Part shown: piece by piece, positions 34,935 through 46,599 of the stretch
How the letters are laid out: each line of letters begins with the position of its first letter
Numbering within the stretch: the first letter of the stretch is position 1
Source of the DNA: Dryococelus australis
Taxonomy: Eukaryota > Arthropoda > Insecta > Phasmatodea > Phasmatidae
Assembly: GCA_029891345.1 (NCBI GenBank)
Contig: CM057009.1
Span: 304,359,166-304,423,165 of the forward strand
Reading direction: 5' to 3'
DNA length: 64,000 bases
Program-made: the position numbers and the translations under genes
The notes under the pieces: model-generated
Databases searched by the model: none
The model's input: the letters and a program-made list of their open reading frames with translations, nothing else
What the model was told of the DNA's origin: nothing

Positions 34935-35228
34935 TTACTCTTTAATAAACCGAATAGAATGAACTTGATCAACACCACAATTCACTATTCCATCATATGC
35001 AAAACTTATACCTCCACAATTAACATCATTTAAATTGTTTTCACTGAAAATCTGAATATATCTGTCTGGTAAGGTTACTTTAAAATTTCCAGAAGTAATT
35101 ACCACTTTGTATCCATACCGAGTATCATTTTTTTCAGCATGGTTTATGGGATAGGACTGTCCAATTGTAAGTTCGGAAATTTTCTTAAATTGTTTGGTTC
35201 CATTTAATACATTTAGAAACTGATCCAT
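34935..35228 (-). CDS. Small conserved Maverick protein next to the right terminal repeat
   Basis: An intact 97-aa ORF. I choose the Met at 35228 and not the upstream one at 35243 because the promoter-like TATATAATAAAG immediately precedes it and the upstream Met lies within the terminal repeat. The sequence has LTIGQSYPINH and GYKVVITSGNFKVTLPDRYIQ (cited in part: KVTLPDRYIQIF), which resembles a small uncharacterised protein often found in insect Mavericks, perhaps nucleic-acid binding. Function unproven. Confidence 0.6.
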   Translation of the reverse strand: MDQFLNVLNGTKQFKKISELTIGQSYPINHAEKNDTRYGYKVVITSGNFKVTLPDRYIQIFSENNLNDVNCGGISFAYDGIVNCGVDQVHSIRFIKE

Positions 35229-35655
35229 CTTTATTATATACAATATTTTATTTTTACGTATTCAAATTTTTTGAGTCACTCTTTTTTGCAACTGCACCCA
35301 ATACACAACTGTTTACGCATATTTTTGCAGATGCACTCAAATGCAAAGTTTAACACAACTTTTTTTCTAATGACTATGATCTAACCAAACACAAAGTTTA
35401 ACACAACTTTTTTTTCTAAAGACTACGATCTAACCAAATGCAACATTTTAAACCACTTTTTTGTGGTTGCACCCAAACGAAACTTTTGAGTCACTTTTTT
35501 TTTTTTGCGGTTGCGCTCTAATTGGCATTTGATGTTTTGTATCAGAAAATTAAGAGGGATTTTTTCTGATGGTTTTCTGATGGTTCGAGCATTTAATTTA
35601 CCATTGTTGTTCTGATAATTGGGGGCTGCACTCGAATCGGCATTTTTATACTACT
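35229..35655 (-). repeat. Maverick right terminal inverted repeat
   Basis: Inverted counterpart of the left repeat, ending in TACTACT. One subterminal unit (the GGTTAGATC...AAAGTTGTGTTAAAC block) is present twice here and once on the left, so the two ends have diverged by unit gain or loss as well as by point changes. Confidence 0.92.
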
Positions 35656-35661
35656 ACGGCC
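35656..35661. repeat. Maverick target-site duplication, right copy
   Basis: ACGGCC, identical to 24080-24085. A perfect duplication implies that both ends are intact and that no rearrangement occurred between them. Confidence 0.93.
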
Positions 35662-36473
35662 GTTTGTCGATGCAAATAAATAGTATTAGACATTTTGATT
35701 GCACATTTGTGATTATTGAGTGAAGATTAAATTGTTGTAATTTAATGTGATGACAGTGAATATGACTTAAATTATAATTTAATGCGGCATAAAAATATTT
35801 TTCTCTATACGTATTTTATAGCATTGTAAATAAATTTGGAAATAAAATTTAGTTTTTATATTATGACCTCCATACCTCAGAAACCTGGATTTAACCTAGG
35901 CCCAGGCAACAGAACTGACCTCAGAAATAACTTTTATCTCGACAGTTGTGATAAATACTTCATTTCAAAACAGAAGGAATTTTTACCCCAAGTAATAGTA
36001 AGAAGTGAAGAATTTTGTGTATGGGGTGATTAAACCGAAAAAGACGAGTGATTGATTGTAAAATTGAATGTGACTGTCGTTTTTCAATCTTTCGTGAACA
36101 TCCATTCACGTATCTATCGCCGACTTTAGATAACGTAAACGACTTCTTAAACATGCATTAAGACGCGATTCAAATACGAAATTTAATTTCCGATAGTCGC
36201 CTTTTGACCTCGACCATATATCGAATGTCCAATTTGAAAAGTCTTGCGTTAGTTGCGTTTTGAAGATGTTTAAAGAATACATCAGCATGCGAATTTGTAG
36301 TAACAGACTTTACACAAACGGTTCTTGGATAGATTGTCCAAAACATACTGTCAAATGTTTCTTCTAAATGCAAAAACCTTACGTGTGGCAGAGAACATAG
36401 TTAGGGTAATATCATTCACAATCAATAATAGCAGTTACAATTCACACTTAAACACAAATATGCTGAACGGTAC

Positions 36474-36647
36474 CGTTAACTCCCAGCCAATAGGATATAC
36501 GGTTGGCAAGCATGACTCGGCTGCAGCCGGTGATAGCGTAGCCGTTAATCTGAAGCTTGTCGTAGATCCACGTCTTCTCAGTCTCGCTGAAGCAAGCGCC
36601 GACGAACACGCCCACACGGCTGCCTCGCAGACTGTACGGGTTGATGC
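36474..36647 (-). CDS. FASN: Fatty acid synthase, coding exon 3 (KS domain)
   Basis: A 174-nt exon for Gly124 (completed) to residue 181 plus one base. The sequence GINPYSLRGSRVGVFVGACF followed by a terminal ANRISYWLGVN stretch is the part of the ketosynthase just before the active-site loop. The acceptor is GTTGCAG and the donor AACG|GTACCG. The split Gly codon is completed by exon 4, giving the normal continuation into the active-site Cys segment. The downstream intron (36473 to 21739) is 14.7 kb long and contains the whole Maverick element. Confidence 0.93.
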
Positions 36648-36714
36648 CTGCAACGTGAGACGAGGACAAAAGAGGAGTGAGTAAGAGTTGATATATCTTG
36701 GTCGGCACTTAACA

Positions 36715-36935
36715 GTGAGGTGAAGGTGTACTGTGGCAGGTGAAGATGGAGCTTCGGTGGAATGCACGGGCGAGGAAACGGGAGTGCCCCGAGAAAAATC
36801 CACCAGCCAAAGGCAGCGTCCGCCAAATTTCGCACATGCGAAAATCCGGGTGACCCCGGCGGGAATCGAACCCCATTCACTCTTGTTAGGAAACGAGTAG
36901 TCTACTACTACACCACTGCGGCCCCTGGCAATATA
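36715..36935 (-). repeat. tRNA-headed SINE-like unit
   Basis: The minus strand begins GGGGCCGCAGTGGTGTAG and carries the B box GGTTCGATTCCCGCCGGG, then a body with GGTGGATTTTTCTCGGGG. It lies just upstream of FASN exon 3. Confidence 0.7.
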
Positions 36936-37824
36936 GCCCAGCGAGGCTGTGCTCGACTCTTAACCCCCTCCCCACCCCCTCCACCACACGCTATTTATTA
37001 CCACTCAGTTGTATAGCACTGGCAATGTTCCGTAAATGCACTAAACTTGTGTTCTATTTAGACAAAAAAAATCTTGTTTTTACTTGATGAAGAAAATATG
37101 TAGTTGCTCTAACATAGTATTTCGTTAGGTAAAACTTTTTTACTATACAGTTAACGACATTAATTACTTTTTCTTACAAAACTTTCATTTGATACATTTG
37201 AAACTTTTCTTATCGGTAGTACTTAATGCGTCTTATAATATTTTGTTGTATAAATTATAAAGCAGGTTCGATTACAAACAAAAATTTCGCTGCTTTAAAG
37301 GTTTTTTTCTGTTTGCACTTATTGGTTTGCACTTGTGTTCTAAAAGAAAAGAAAATATGTAATTTATATATGAAAACTTGTATATCTATTCAAAATAATA
37401 CGCGAATTAATAAAAAAAGAACAATGTTCAAGCCATCAGTTAGTAATATTTCCATTTAGTGTAAGGAGCACATCGATCTATGTTCTGAAACGCTTGTTAA
37501 ATTTAAATGGGCGATTTTAAATGGGCCATTTTAAACCAATTCTTTTCATATTGCTAATAGCTATGGGTCATTAGATATCTATGTCAGTATATAATCGAGA
37601 AAATTAATAAATATATTACACAATTATTATACCATAAAACTCTAGGGTTTCTGACTCTATTTTGTTACGTATCTCTTCCACGGAAAATTATGAATGAAAG
37701 GGCACTGCATTCATAATAGGATAAGAACTTGTCACCTGAACTTCTTCCGTGTGGAGACTTAAAAGTGAGATTGATTTCAGTCGAGAGCTAAAGTTAAAAA
37801 AGAATTAAACATCGCTTACTGACG

Positions 37825-37910
37825 TGCAACCACCCAAAGTGGCGTAGTGCATAGAGAAGTCGCCCCAAACCAGAAGTTCTCGTATTCGATTCCCTTTAAT
37901 TTGATTATTG
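37825..37910 (+). repeat. tRNA-headed SINE-like fragment
   Basis: AAGTGGCGTAGTGCATAGAG (A-box like) and GTATTCGATTCCC (B-box like) are spaced as in a tRNA head. The body is not traceable. Confidence 0.5.
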
Positions 37911-38921
37911 CCGCTAAGTCTGGTAATGGCAAACCATGACATTGGCCGTCTCGGTTTTCCGTAAATGTAATGTTGCCTGGAGCCACAACGCTTGACAGGA
38001 AAACTTACAAGCTGGTGCTCGAACGAATTTTGATGAAGAAGGCATGATGCAGGAGAGTTGAGCAGGTAAGAAAAATGTACTATTTTTTAGACAATTGCCA
38101 GCGCTTCCCTGTCGGATATTATACTGATATTTCTTAAAGCTAATTTTGATTCTCCTCGACAGTGATGTTATTAGCATGCGCTAAACCATGTCAAGCCACC
38201 TAGCTCCACGGTTGCAGAGGTGAGGCCCGTACGTGGCCGTCATTCCTATAGGTCGAACTAAAGCAACTGCCTATGAAGCACTGCACCTGACTATACAATG
38301 TGAGGAACTCATAATAAAGTAATACAGGCATCATAAAAATTGTCAGAAAAGTGCGAGTTATGATGTATATGAAAGAATACATTTTGCAACATTATAAAAT
38401 ATTTTTCTTAAATATACGTTTTAAATGTAAAAAAATATATATTAAAATAGTCAGTATTTTTAAAAATATTTAAACATTTTTCCATTCTGGATGCTTCAGA
38501 AAGAAAAATGTTCAAGAAAATCTTCATAATGGAATATCGTCATAATGTTTACTATGATTGAATGTAAGAAAATTGTAATAATAGAGTAGGACATGATTTT
38601 TAATAATTGATTTTATGTACATCCATTTGCCACAAACATTTATGGCTGAAACTGACGTAAATAAAGTTAATTATAAAATTGAGAGGATACATTATTAACA
38701 TGAATTTATTACATATGATCACAGTAAATATTATGACGACCTTTCTTGAAGATGATTTTCTTGTAAACTCTGCTTCCCGAAGCATTCAAAACAGGAATGT
38801 GTTTAAATTTAGTCATATATGCGGACTCTATCAATCGATTAATTTTTTACACATAAAAAGTATATTTTAGTAAAATATTTTATAATGATGCAAAATGTAT
38901 ATACCTATTCTTCTTTCATAT

Positions 38922-41828
38922 GAGTGGCCCATTTGCAAAACTTGCTACGTGCAAGCTAAACGAATTCTGGTAAATCACAAAAAACTTATAAAAACTTATG
39001 CAAATTTAATGTATGGGTAAACTTTTACTGTTAATTTGGAAAAAAAAATATATCAAAACCTTTTAACAAAGTGGTTAATTAGTTATTGTAAAAAATAAAA
39101 TACAGATAACATGTTTTGCAACTGTATTGTTCACAAAGCAGGATTTGAAAATCTCGTGGCGGCCGTTTGTATCCTGTCTTAGTTTGCAATACCAGCTATC
39201 TGCATAGAAAATATTATCTGCACACACAGGCAGATACATAATAATGCTGATAATTTAATGTCACACATAACTATAAACTAAAGACAACAGATTGTTACCG
39301 AAATGAAACTAAAATATTCCTTCATCTTTCTCGCTGTGCAAGTTAAGGAATGTTTATAACATTTTTACTTGCTTTTCAGTCTAATGATATAAAAATATAA
39401 AACCTTACAGCCTACAAATTAAAAATTCCTATAGTTTAGGCTACTGCAGTTTCACCATCGAAGTCCAGAGGTTCTTCCCTCTCTTCGTCCTCATTCAGAC
39501 CTTCAGTAGGAAAACTCTCCTCTTCAAAGACATTTTTAAAGAATTCCAATTTCGGATTGTTGACCCATTCTTCTCCGAAGTGAAGTACAAGAAGTCGTTT
39601 GACAGCACTGAGGTTCGCTGGCTTTACAGGCACTCCCTTTGGAACATCAGAAATTTGAGTATGCCTGAATGTTTTTCCCCTCTTGCGCAAACAATTTGGT
39701 TCCCCACTCTCGAAATTGTGAAACGGCTCTCTCCGGACTAAAGCAGATGTATTTGTCTTGCTTTTTGTGACAACAATTTTCTTTGCTTTCTGGAATTGAA
39801 AATGCCAAGTTGCAGGGTTTCTTGGCATCTCGTCTGTGTAAGTTTTCCAATCTTTAACAGGATAGTATTCACCTAGATGAGTAACAGTCCCACGCTTTTT
39901 GATAACTTTCACGTACTCATCTGGGGTTTCAATAACTCTTCGAGAGTGAAATTATCTTTCTAGATGCCCAAATATCCTGTATTGTGGTATAAAAGAATGC
40001 CCTACAATAGGGAACCAGATTTCAATCTTTTCAATATGAAGGGGTGCTTCAAGAAGGAACCAATGTAAAATCATCGCTTTCACAGTTTTATTTTTGTTCT
40101 GTTCACCACATCCATCGGAGAACAATCGGACCGTGGTGGCCGTATCCATGTTCGTATTGATCAAGCGGTGGCGAACAGCAGATGCAATTTGATTGGAACC
40201 TTTGCTGAACTCATTTTCAGTCCATACATAACAGAAAGTGTTGTCTTTGGTTTGTGACAATTCTGAAGATCCTTGGCATATGGTAAAATTGTAAAGATAT
40301 AGTTGCCTTGCATAGTATGTGGCCTGGTCAGGAATCTTTGGCAGAGCTAGGTTTTTTTCACAGTTGTAATTAAAAGTATTGTTGCTTTCCATCTCTTCGC
40401 GTAATTTCTGGAAAAATACTTATTTTCGTTTGTTGTGAACTTTTAACTGTAGTGTTAAGTTTGTTTTCTCAGGCTTACTTCTCTCATGTGAAATCTTGCT
40501 TTCAAGTTGGCAACATGTGGAGCACTTGTCCACACAAGGACTTCCGAAACCGATATGGAATTCTTCATTGAATATGGTTCTGTAATAGTCACATTGCTCA
40601 TGCAGTTCTTCTGGGTTGTGTTCTGTATACATGAACCACATTTTTTGAACGCTTAAGTCACTAGGTAAGTATTGCCACTTTGCATGCTTTTCGCGGCAGT
40701 AATGGCTTTTTAGAGGTTTAAAGGTTTTAATATGATTTTTCACAGCCCCTTACTTGAATTCATAATTCTGAGATCTTCGGTCACCGCCTCGATTTTCACC
40801 TGTTGGTGTTGAGCCTGTTGTAACGAATATTTGGAACAATCTGTTTACTCGACCACGACCTACTTGTAGAACCTCAAGGAAAACTGCCCTACACACTGTT
40901 ACGTTTTTAATGACATCCTGCCTTCGCGTTGGTAAAGAAAAGTTTGTACTTACTTTACGTCTGCTTGGTAAACCTGCAGATGTACAACTTCTTTTTGGAG
41001 TTACAACAGAAACATGCTGAAGAAGAAAATTATCCTGCCACTCATGATCCGGCTGCTGGTAGAATTTCTGGTGAATCCTTCTGATGTCTTGCAAAGATAG
41101 GTCTTTGCACCGAAAATGTCCCTTATTCAAATGTTCGCAGGATCAGATAATAATCTATTGATAGTTTAGGTGAAACTAGCTTACCTAGCTCTTTTTGGCA
41201 CATTTATTTTCCATGTTTCGAGACATCTTTACCGCTTCCGAGATCTCCCAGTTTCAACTTCAACAATACATTCTGTCTTTCTACCATATTTGCTTTCTCA
41301 TCACTCATTGAAATCAAAATAAATAATCAGACGCCGGTAACTACTCGGCACAGTCAGGCAACTACACACATGCAAAACGTTTGTAATAAATTGTGCATAA
41401 ATATCACACTCAGCTGTTTTATAAGCAGGACAGCCAACTTTAAGGTTTGATAATTCATTTTTCATCAGCAAACGAACAGCAGCAGTTATATAAATATAAA
41501 GAGGAGTCCAGTACTGTTCGGAATTACATATAACTGGTTTTGCATCTGCAACTCAAAGGTGGGCATATTAATTTGTTATGTATAACAGGTTTTGCAATGG
41601 TAAATATGGCTCCACTTTTAACAGGTTTTGCATCCTGAGACTGTATGAATATAGCAGGTTCTGCAAACTACTGAGTTTTTAAACTCCACTTGCATATACT
41701 TTACAGCTGGCATTTTAGATTGGTAAATATTTCAAGTGATGGCGCAGTGCAGAGAGAATCCATAGAAACAATAAGAATCTAATATTGAAATTTTTTTTGC
41801 ACATAGCAGGTTTTGCAAATGAGCTACT
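38922..41828. mobile_element. 2.9-kb DDE-type DNA transposon nested in the foldback repeat
   Basis: The ends are inverted repeats (left GAGTGGCCCATTTGCAAAAC, right complement AAGTAGCTCATTTGCAAAAC). The insertion interrupts a repeat whose intact form is seen at 6.5-7.0 kb, which confirms the borders. CAGGTTTTGCA-type motifs are clustered inside the right end (41510-41820). Target duplication is unclear (about 4-5 bp of ATAT). Confidence 0.8.
39436..41130 (-). pseudogene. Transposase-like gene of the 2.9-kb element, broken
   Basis: Four consecutive minus-strand segments (41130-40750, 40743-40420, 40392-39952, 39912-39436) form one protein of about 550 residues interrupted by stops or frameshifts. 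Landmarks are VGRGRVNRLFQIFVTTGSTP, a Cys cluster (CVDKCSTCC), NYNCEKNLALPKIPDQATYY, VRLFSDGCGEQNKN and FPIVGHSFIPQYRIFGHLE. The family is an uncharacterised, multi-copy insect protein that I take to be a DDE-type transposase. In relatives as I recall them, the block before KNLALP has Asp where this copy has Asn; if that is a catalytic Asp it is lost. Superfamily not assigned. Confidence 0.65.
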
Positions 41829-42574
41829 TATATACATCACAAATCGCATTTTTCTGACAACTTTTATGGTGTCTGTAATACTATTTAATGAGTTCTTTAC
41901 ATTGTACAGTCAGGTACAGTGCTCCATAGGCAGTTGCTTTGCTTCAACGTTAAGGCTGGCATGTAGTGGGATCCTCAGATGGACATTCTGGCGACAGAAA
42001 TTATTTGTGAGGCATCGCGAGTACCTTGTGAACTTCAATCGGCAACCTGTAAATTTCACCACATTTACCACCCGTGGAATTCATACTCGGATCCGGCATG
42101 GATAGAATTTGGACCATTCGTAATTGAATGGCCACATGCTAACAGCAAGACCACATTGTTCGGGAAATAAATTCTCGCCTGCGAATTGGTAGCGGACTGA
42201 AATTCCTGACGGGAGTCATGTGAGTTGCCGCATGACAAGTCCATCACTCGTGCCTCATTATTATCTATATTTTGGCGTTTTTTAACTTGTAAAAATTGCA
42301 TTAGATTAATTTATTATATTATAATAATGCTTTCACTTCACAAAACCCAGGCGACACGACACAACTGGATTTATCGTTATCGCCTTATTTGACGCCAGAA
42401 TAAGAAAAAGTATTAAACATTGAAGCAACAGGAATAATTATTTTTTGTACTACTGAAGCGCATTCTTGAGGTTAAAACCACTGCACCTGGAAAGCTGGGA
42501 ACACTCCACTTCACTACCTCTGGAACCGATATCTAAATATTCGTAAAAATAATCATGGATTCATGCTTACGTAC

Positions 42575-42727
42575 CTGCATCTGTCACAGCTTCGAAACAC
42601 CTCTCCAGAATCATTCGGCACATTGGATCCATGGCCTCCGCTTGCTTGTAATGAATACCAAAAAATGCTGCGTCAAATTTTGTGACATTGTTTATTTTTC
42701 CATGGCGTTTAGGAATCTCGGGATGAT
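42575..42727 (-). CDS. FASN: Fatty acid synthase, coding exon 2 (KS domain)
   Basis: A 153-nt exon that completes D73, encodes 50 residues, and leaves one base for Gly124. It carries ketosynthase signatures such as HPEIPKRHGKINNVTKFDAAFFG (quoted here only as HPEIPKRHGKI and KFDAAFFG) and EAMDPMCRMILE. The acceptor has a poly-T tract ending in CAG and the donor is GCAG|GTACGT. It is only 51 codons long and easily missed by ORF length, but its phases join exon 1 and exon 3 exactly. Intron 1, upstream, is 9.7 kb and holds the repeats at 45-51 kb. Confidence 0.92.
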
Positions 42728-42729
42728 CT

Positions 42730-45409
42730 GAAAAAAAAAGATAAATTAATGAAAAGTAGAGGATATATTTATTTTGTTCCGTGCTCGATAGTAATACCTA
42801 ATATGTATTATGATCTCATATTCTATTTTAATAAAACTATAATTGTATCTCTTTTACTTTCTTGAACCACATTCCTTATAGACATGTAAGCATATTTTTC
42901 AGTATTTAAATGCAGCGTGAGAAAACGAAAAAGACAATAATAAGTACGTTATCGAAAGTGTATTTGATGAGTGTGTGTGTGTATCCCTTTTGTTACCAAA
43001 ATGTTACAAATATGAGTGCGTTAAACCATATAGGACTGTTAGTGAAAGTAAGTCACATAGTCTGAAAACGATTGCAAGCATGCATGTATATTTGTAAACT
43101 CTCCCTAAGATGATAAAAATCGCAATTTTAGTTGTCGCTGAGAGAAAAGTTATTGTGATTGGTTAAGAGTTTAAGGTTCATTAGAGTCGCAAAACTAAAA
43201 AGAAAGATCGTGGGTTTGTTTCCTAATCAATTAAAAATGTGTAATTTTTAACTTCGTTATGTAAAAAAATGGGTCGTTTCAGCAACTAGCCTATTGGTTC
43301 AATCAGAATCTTTCCATAAGTTCTTAAATATTTTTTACTGAAATGATTTAAAGCATTAGGTATAGGTTACCAAAACTTTTTAATGTATTATTTATGACAT
43401 GATTTGTTATCATGCCATTGCATTTCAATTTCTATTAAAATAAAAATATACCGTGTGTTTTTTAACAATGCTGACATACTCTGGCAGGTTATTCCTTACA
43501 AAAAATAATACAAAACTATATATGTAAAACTTTTTGTCATAAGTGATTATTGAGGGAGTTATGCGGCCTCAAAAATTCATTTTTAAAATGCTTTTCATTC
43601 AAAATATCAGAAACTACTTGAGATTAAGCACTAAATAAGTAATTTTTTTTGTTGAATGGAGATCTTATACCTCTAAAAACGCATCGTTAATATAAGTTAA
43701 TTCCCTTTCATAGTGAAAATGCGGGTTGAAAATTATAAAAAGAGGTTGTCTTGTAATAATATTCTCATGTGAACAGTTCTAGAGAAATCCATGCCTAACT
43801 CTCAAAACAGCATGTCGTAACATCCACTACACAAGAAGACATTTTAAATTCTGATTTTGCTGAGGCACACAGATCCCTTAAATATGACTTTAAGGGAAAA
43901 ATGTACACATATTTTCGTCCTATATTTTCGCGAGGAGTTTGTAAGTGTTGTTAAAAAACACCCGGAATACTTTTCTTGATTTATCAGATTAAGAAAATGT
44001 GTCCAGCTACTTGCCATGTGATAAAAATATTAAATTTTATCATCAATATGAACTACATGGGTGCCATGGATAATAATAATCAATCCAATATTTTGTAGCT
44101 ACCTGATGTTTGAAAATCGATACACTGAGTTAGTAGGTAATATAGTCTATCAAGATTACGTCATACTTTTCTGAATCCATGCTAAATTTCTACTTTTGGT
44201 TACCGATTACGTATCCTTCCGCTACATGCAAACATAAACACTGCCATGTGAGATCTACTTTTTAACTATCAAATGTATTATTTACTGTTACAGCCGTTCA
44301 AATATTTATATCATATTTCAAAAACTATTATGTAATAATGTTCACAATTTAGGGCTGTAACCTTATTTTGCAAGCTTTATGACTTTTGAACAATGTCTGT
44401 ATTGACGATAGTTCTTATGGTAATTTTACATTATTAACATTTTTTATACACGATATAGCCGCGACTGTGTTTAACCCTGTTACAAATGTAGGGGGAAAAC
44501 TGTAGTATTTAATCTATTGTTATTAATGTGTGTTGGGATATTTCATTTTTTTTAAAACCGGCCTCAGTTGTAACAAATATTAAAACGAAGGAGCAAACAG
44601 TTCAACGAGAACGACAGTAAATTCAAACACGTAATTCGTGTCGCTTATTTTTTGTACAGAGCAGCGACAAACGTAAAATATAGTGGTGAACATGCACACA
44701 TATAGGCCTATCGTAACTTTTATTCCGCACATATTCCTTGCATAGGTAATTAGTTTTTACTTGGTTTATTTAAATTTTTCTGGCTGAACTTAGTAATTTG
44801 TTGGGATTGTGGCAAACATTCAATTCATAGAAACATAAGCACATTACACTACTGTGTTTCAAACACCTAGGACAGTGTTACGAGGTTGTGATGAATAAAC
44901 AGACGTGAATTAAAATAACTAACTTCGTCATAAAATCAGTTCATGGTTAAAACGTATAAATTTCGCACATACAATATTTATACTCTTACACACACTGGGC
45001 CAGTGACGCAGCCACGCCCTTTCATAAGCAACGGTCACGACACATATATGGAAACACTGATTTATCACAACATCGTAACTTGCCTAGGTAGGTTTAAAAA
45101 CACAGTATGTACGAACTTGATGTGCTAATTTGCAGTATTTTTAGAGCAAGAAAAAATAACGATTTGATGAACAGTAACACGCCATGTAAAGTCGCCAACT
45201 CGCCAGATGCCACTTCTGCCAACCTCGGATTTGTAACCCTCCCGCTATCACATATAAATAATTTATAATAAGTATTAATACATTAAAATCTCTTCCCAGT
45301 TGTAAATTACGAATTTAAAAATCATTATTTTTGCTGTAATAAGTATGCGATATGCTAAAATTGAAAACATGTTTAATTTTGCTGCTACGACTAGCAGTGC
45401 GAAACTTCC

Positions 45410-45469
<60 letters not shown>

Positions 45470-46590
45470 CGAGAGAGAGCGTGACCAGCTCTCCTCCGCC
45501 GACAGCCTATTTGAAGTTTCTTACTCTGTCGAGAAAAAAAAACCACCATATCACTAGGGGTACACACCGAATTTTGAGCCAATATTTCTAGCTGTAACAA
45601 TGAAAAATGTTTCCATCAGGGCTTTTCAAATATTTAAATATTTCAAAACGCAATATTTAATTTACAAATATAATACCAAAAACTTGGTTAAAACGATATC
45701 TTAACTGTGAACCGTTTATTATTAGCCGTGGCCAAAACATAGCTGCTCTCATTGTTTTCAATTCGTATCGAGTATGAAATAAATTGTACAACTTATAGAA
45801 GATAGTAAGTTAAAGTTTAATTTGTTCAGGATACAATACTTTAAAGTTAATCACAGTGTTATATACTCGTGGTATAAAAGTTATTGAAAAAACAGGTTGA
45901 CATGTTACACCTAGGGTGATTTTTCAAATGTTCATTTCAAAACATCACATGAAACCGTGATTGGAATACAATGCAATGAGAATACAACAGGAAGGATGAA
46001 TTGCCCTCCATTCAGGTTATCATTCCTACACTCCGAACAGAATTCTGGTAAAATGCTAAATGTAACTTATACATTGAATGAAAATAATAACACATATCAG
46101 ACTGCAAATACAAGAATATTTAGTCTCAATACTATACAAATATAAGATTCCCTATGCATTTGACCTTTATATAAGCAAATTTAAGAAACCTACCATGGAT
46201 GAATGGGAAAAAACTATACTATTGAAGTGCTAAATTTGAGAATAATTTGTTAGAGTGTAAATCAGGCTGGAAGCAAATAATGAATTGATGATATTACACA
46301 GGTATTATTTAATAAACTAAGGTGGTAAGATCTATTTTAAAAAACAAAATATGCCAATGTGAAATAATAAACGTCGCAAAAAAAATTCCAGAATTCCCGT
46401 TTGAAACGATTAAATATTTCTGGTCAACTGTACGGACGGACACTTTATTGGGGGCTAAGTAATTGTGACTATAGTAGATTTTAATTTTATGACATGATTC
46501 AGAGGTAGGGTGAAGCAGGTTCTGAGACAGTATTCATTATTCAGGAGCCAGGAGCCACCAGCTACTTCGGTCGTCGAGGCAGCCGCGGTC
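42730..46590. other. FASN intron 1, nothing recognised except a microsatellite
   Basis: AT-rich sequence without supported ORFs. (GA)n is at 45414. Confidence 0.5.
45414..45463. repeat. (GA)n microsatellite
   Basis: Pure GA dinucleotides over about 50 bp. The RERER/SLSL ORFs across it are artefacts. Confidence 0.97.
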
Positions 46591-46599
46591 GGCGGCCTG

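Larger units (their letters stand above)
24086..35655. mobile_element. Maverick/Polinton-type virus-like transposon, 11,570 bp
   Basis: The element is bounded by inverted repeats beginning AGTAGTATAAAAATGCCG and is flanked by an exact 6-bp direct duplication, ACGGCC (24080-24085 and 35656-35661). AGT termini with a 6-bp duplication are the known signature of integrase-driven Maverick/Polinton insertion. It carries the expected module of protein-primed polymerase B, chromodomain integrase, packaging ATPase, major capsid and penton-like genes, plus a metalloproteinase. It lies in FASN intron 3. At 11.6 kb it is shorter than the usual 15-20 kb. Most replication and capsid genes are broken, so this copy is not autonomous. 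Confidence 0.96.
38200..41990. repeat. Long foldback repeat, right arm split by a DDE element
   Basis: The left arm (about 38200-38585) is the inverse of the right arm. The right arm is broken in two by the insertion at 38922-41828; its pieces are about 38605-38921 and 41829-41990. Matching blocks include GCATTCAAAACAGGAATG against CATTCTGGATGC inverted, and GTACAGTGCTCCATAGGCAG against CTGCCTATGAAGCACTGCAC. The uninterrupted half-copy at 6540-6990 shows the original sequence. Confidence 0.75.

Noticed and set aside
36840-36935. Possible tRNA gene (GGTTCGATTCCC box)
   Set aside because: No consistent acceptor stem or anticodon arm; the body continues as a SINE.
45345-45600. ORFs with RERER or SLSL runs
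   Set aside because: Artefacts of the (GA)n microsatellite.
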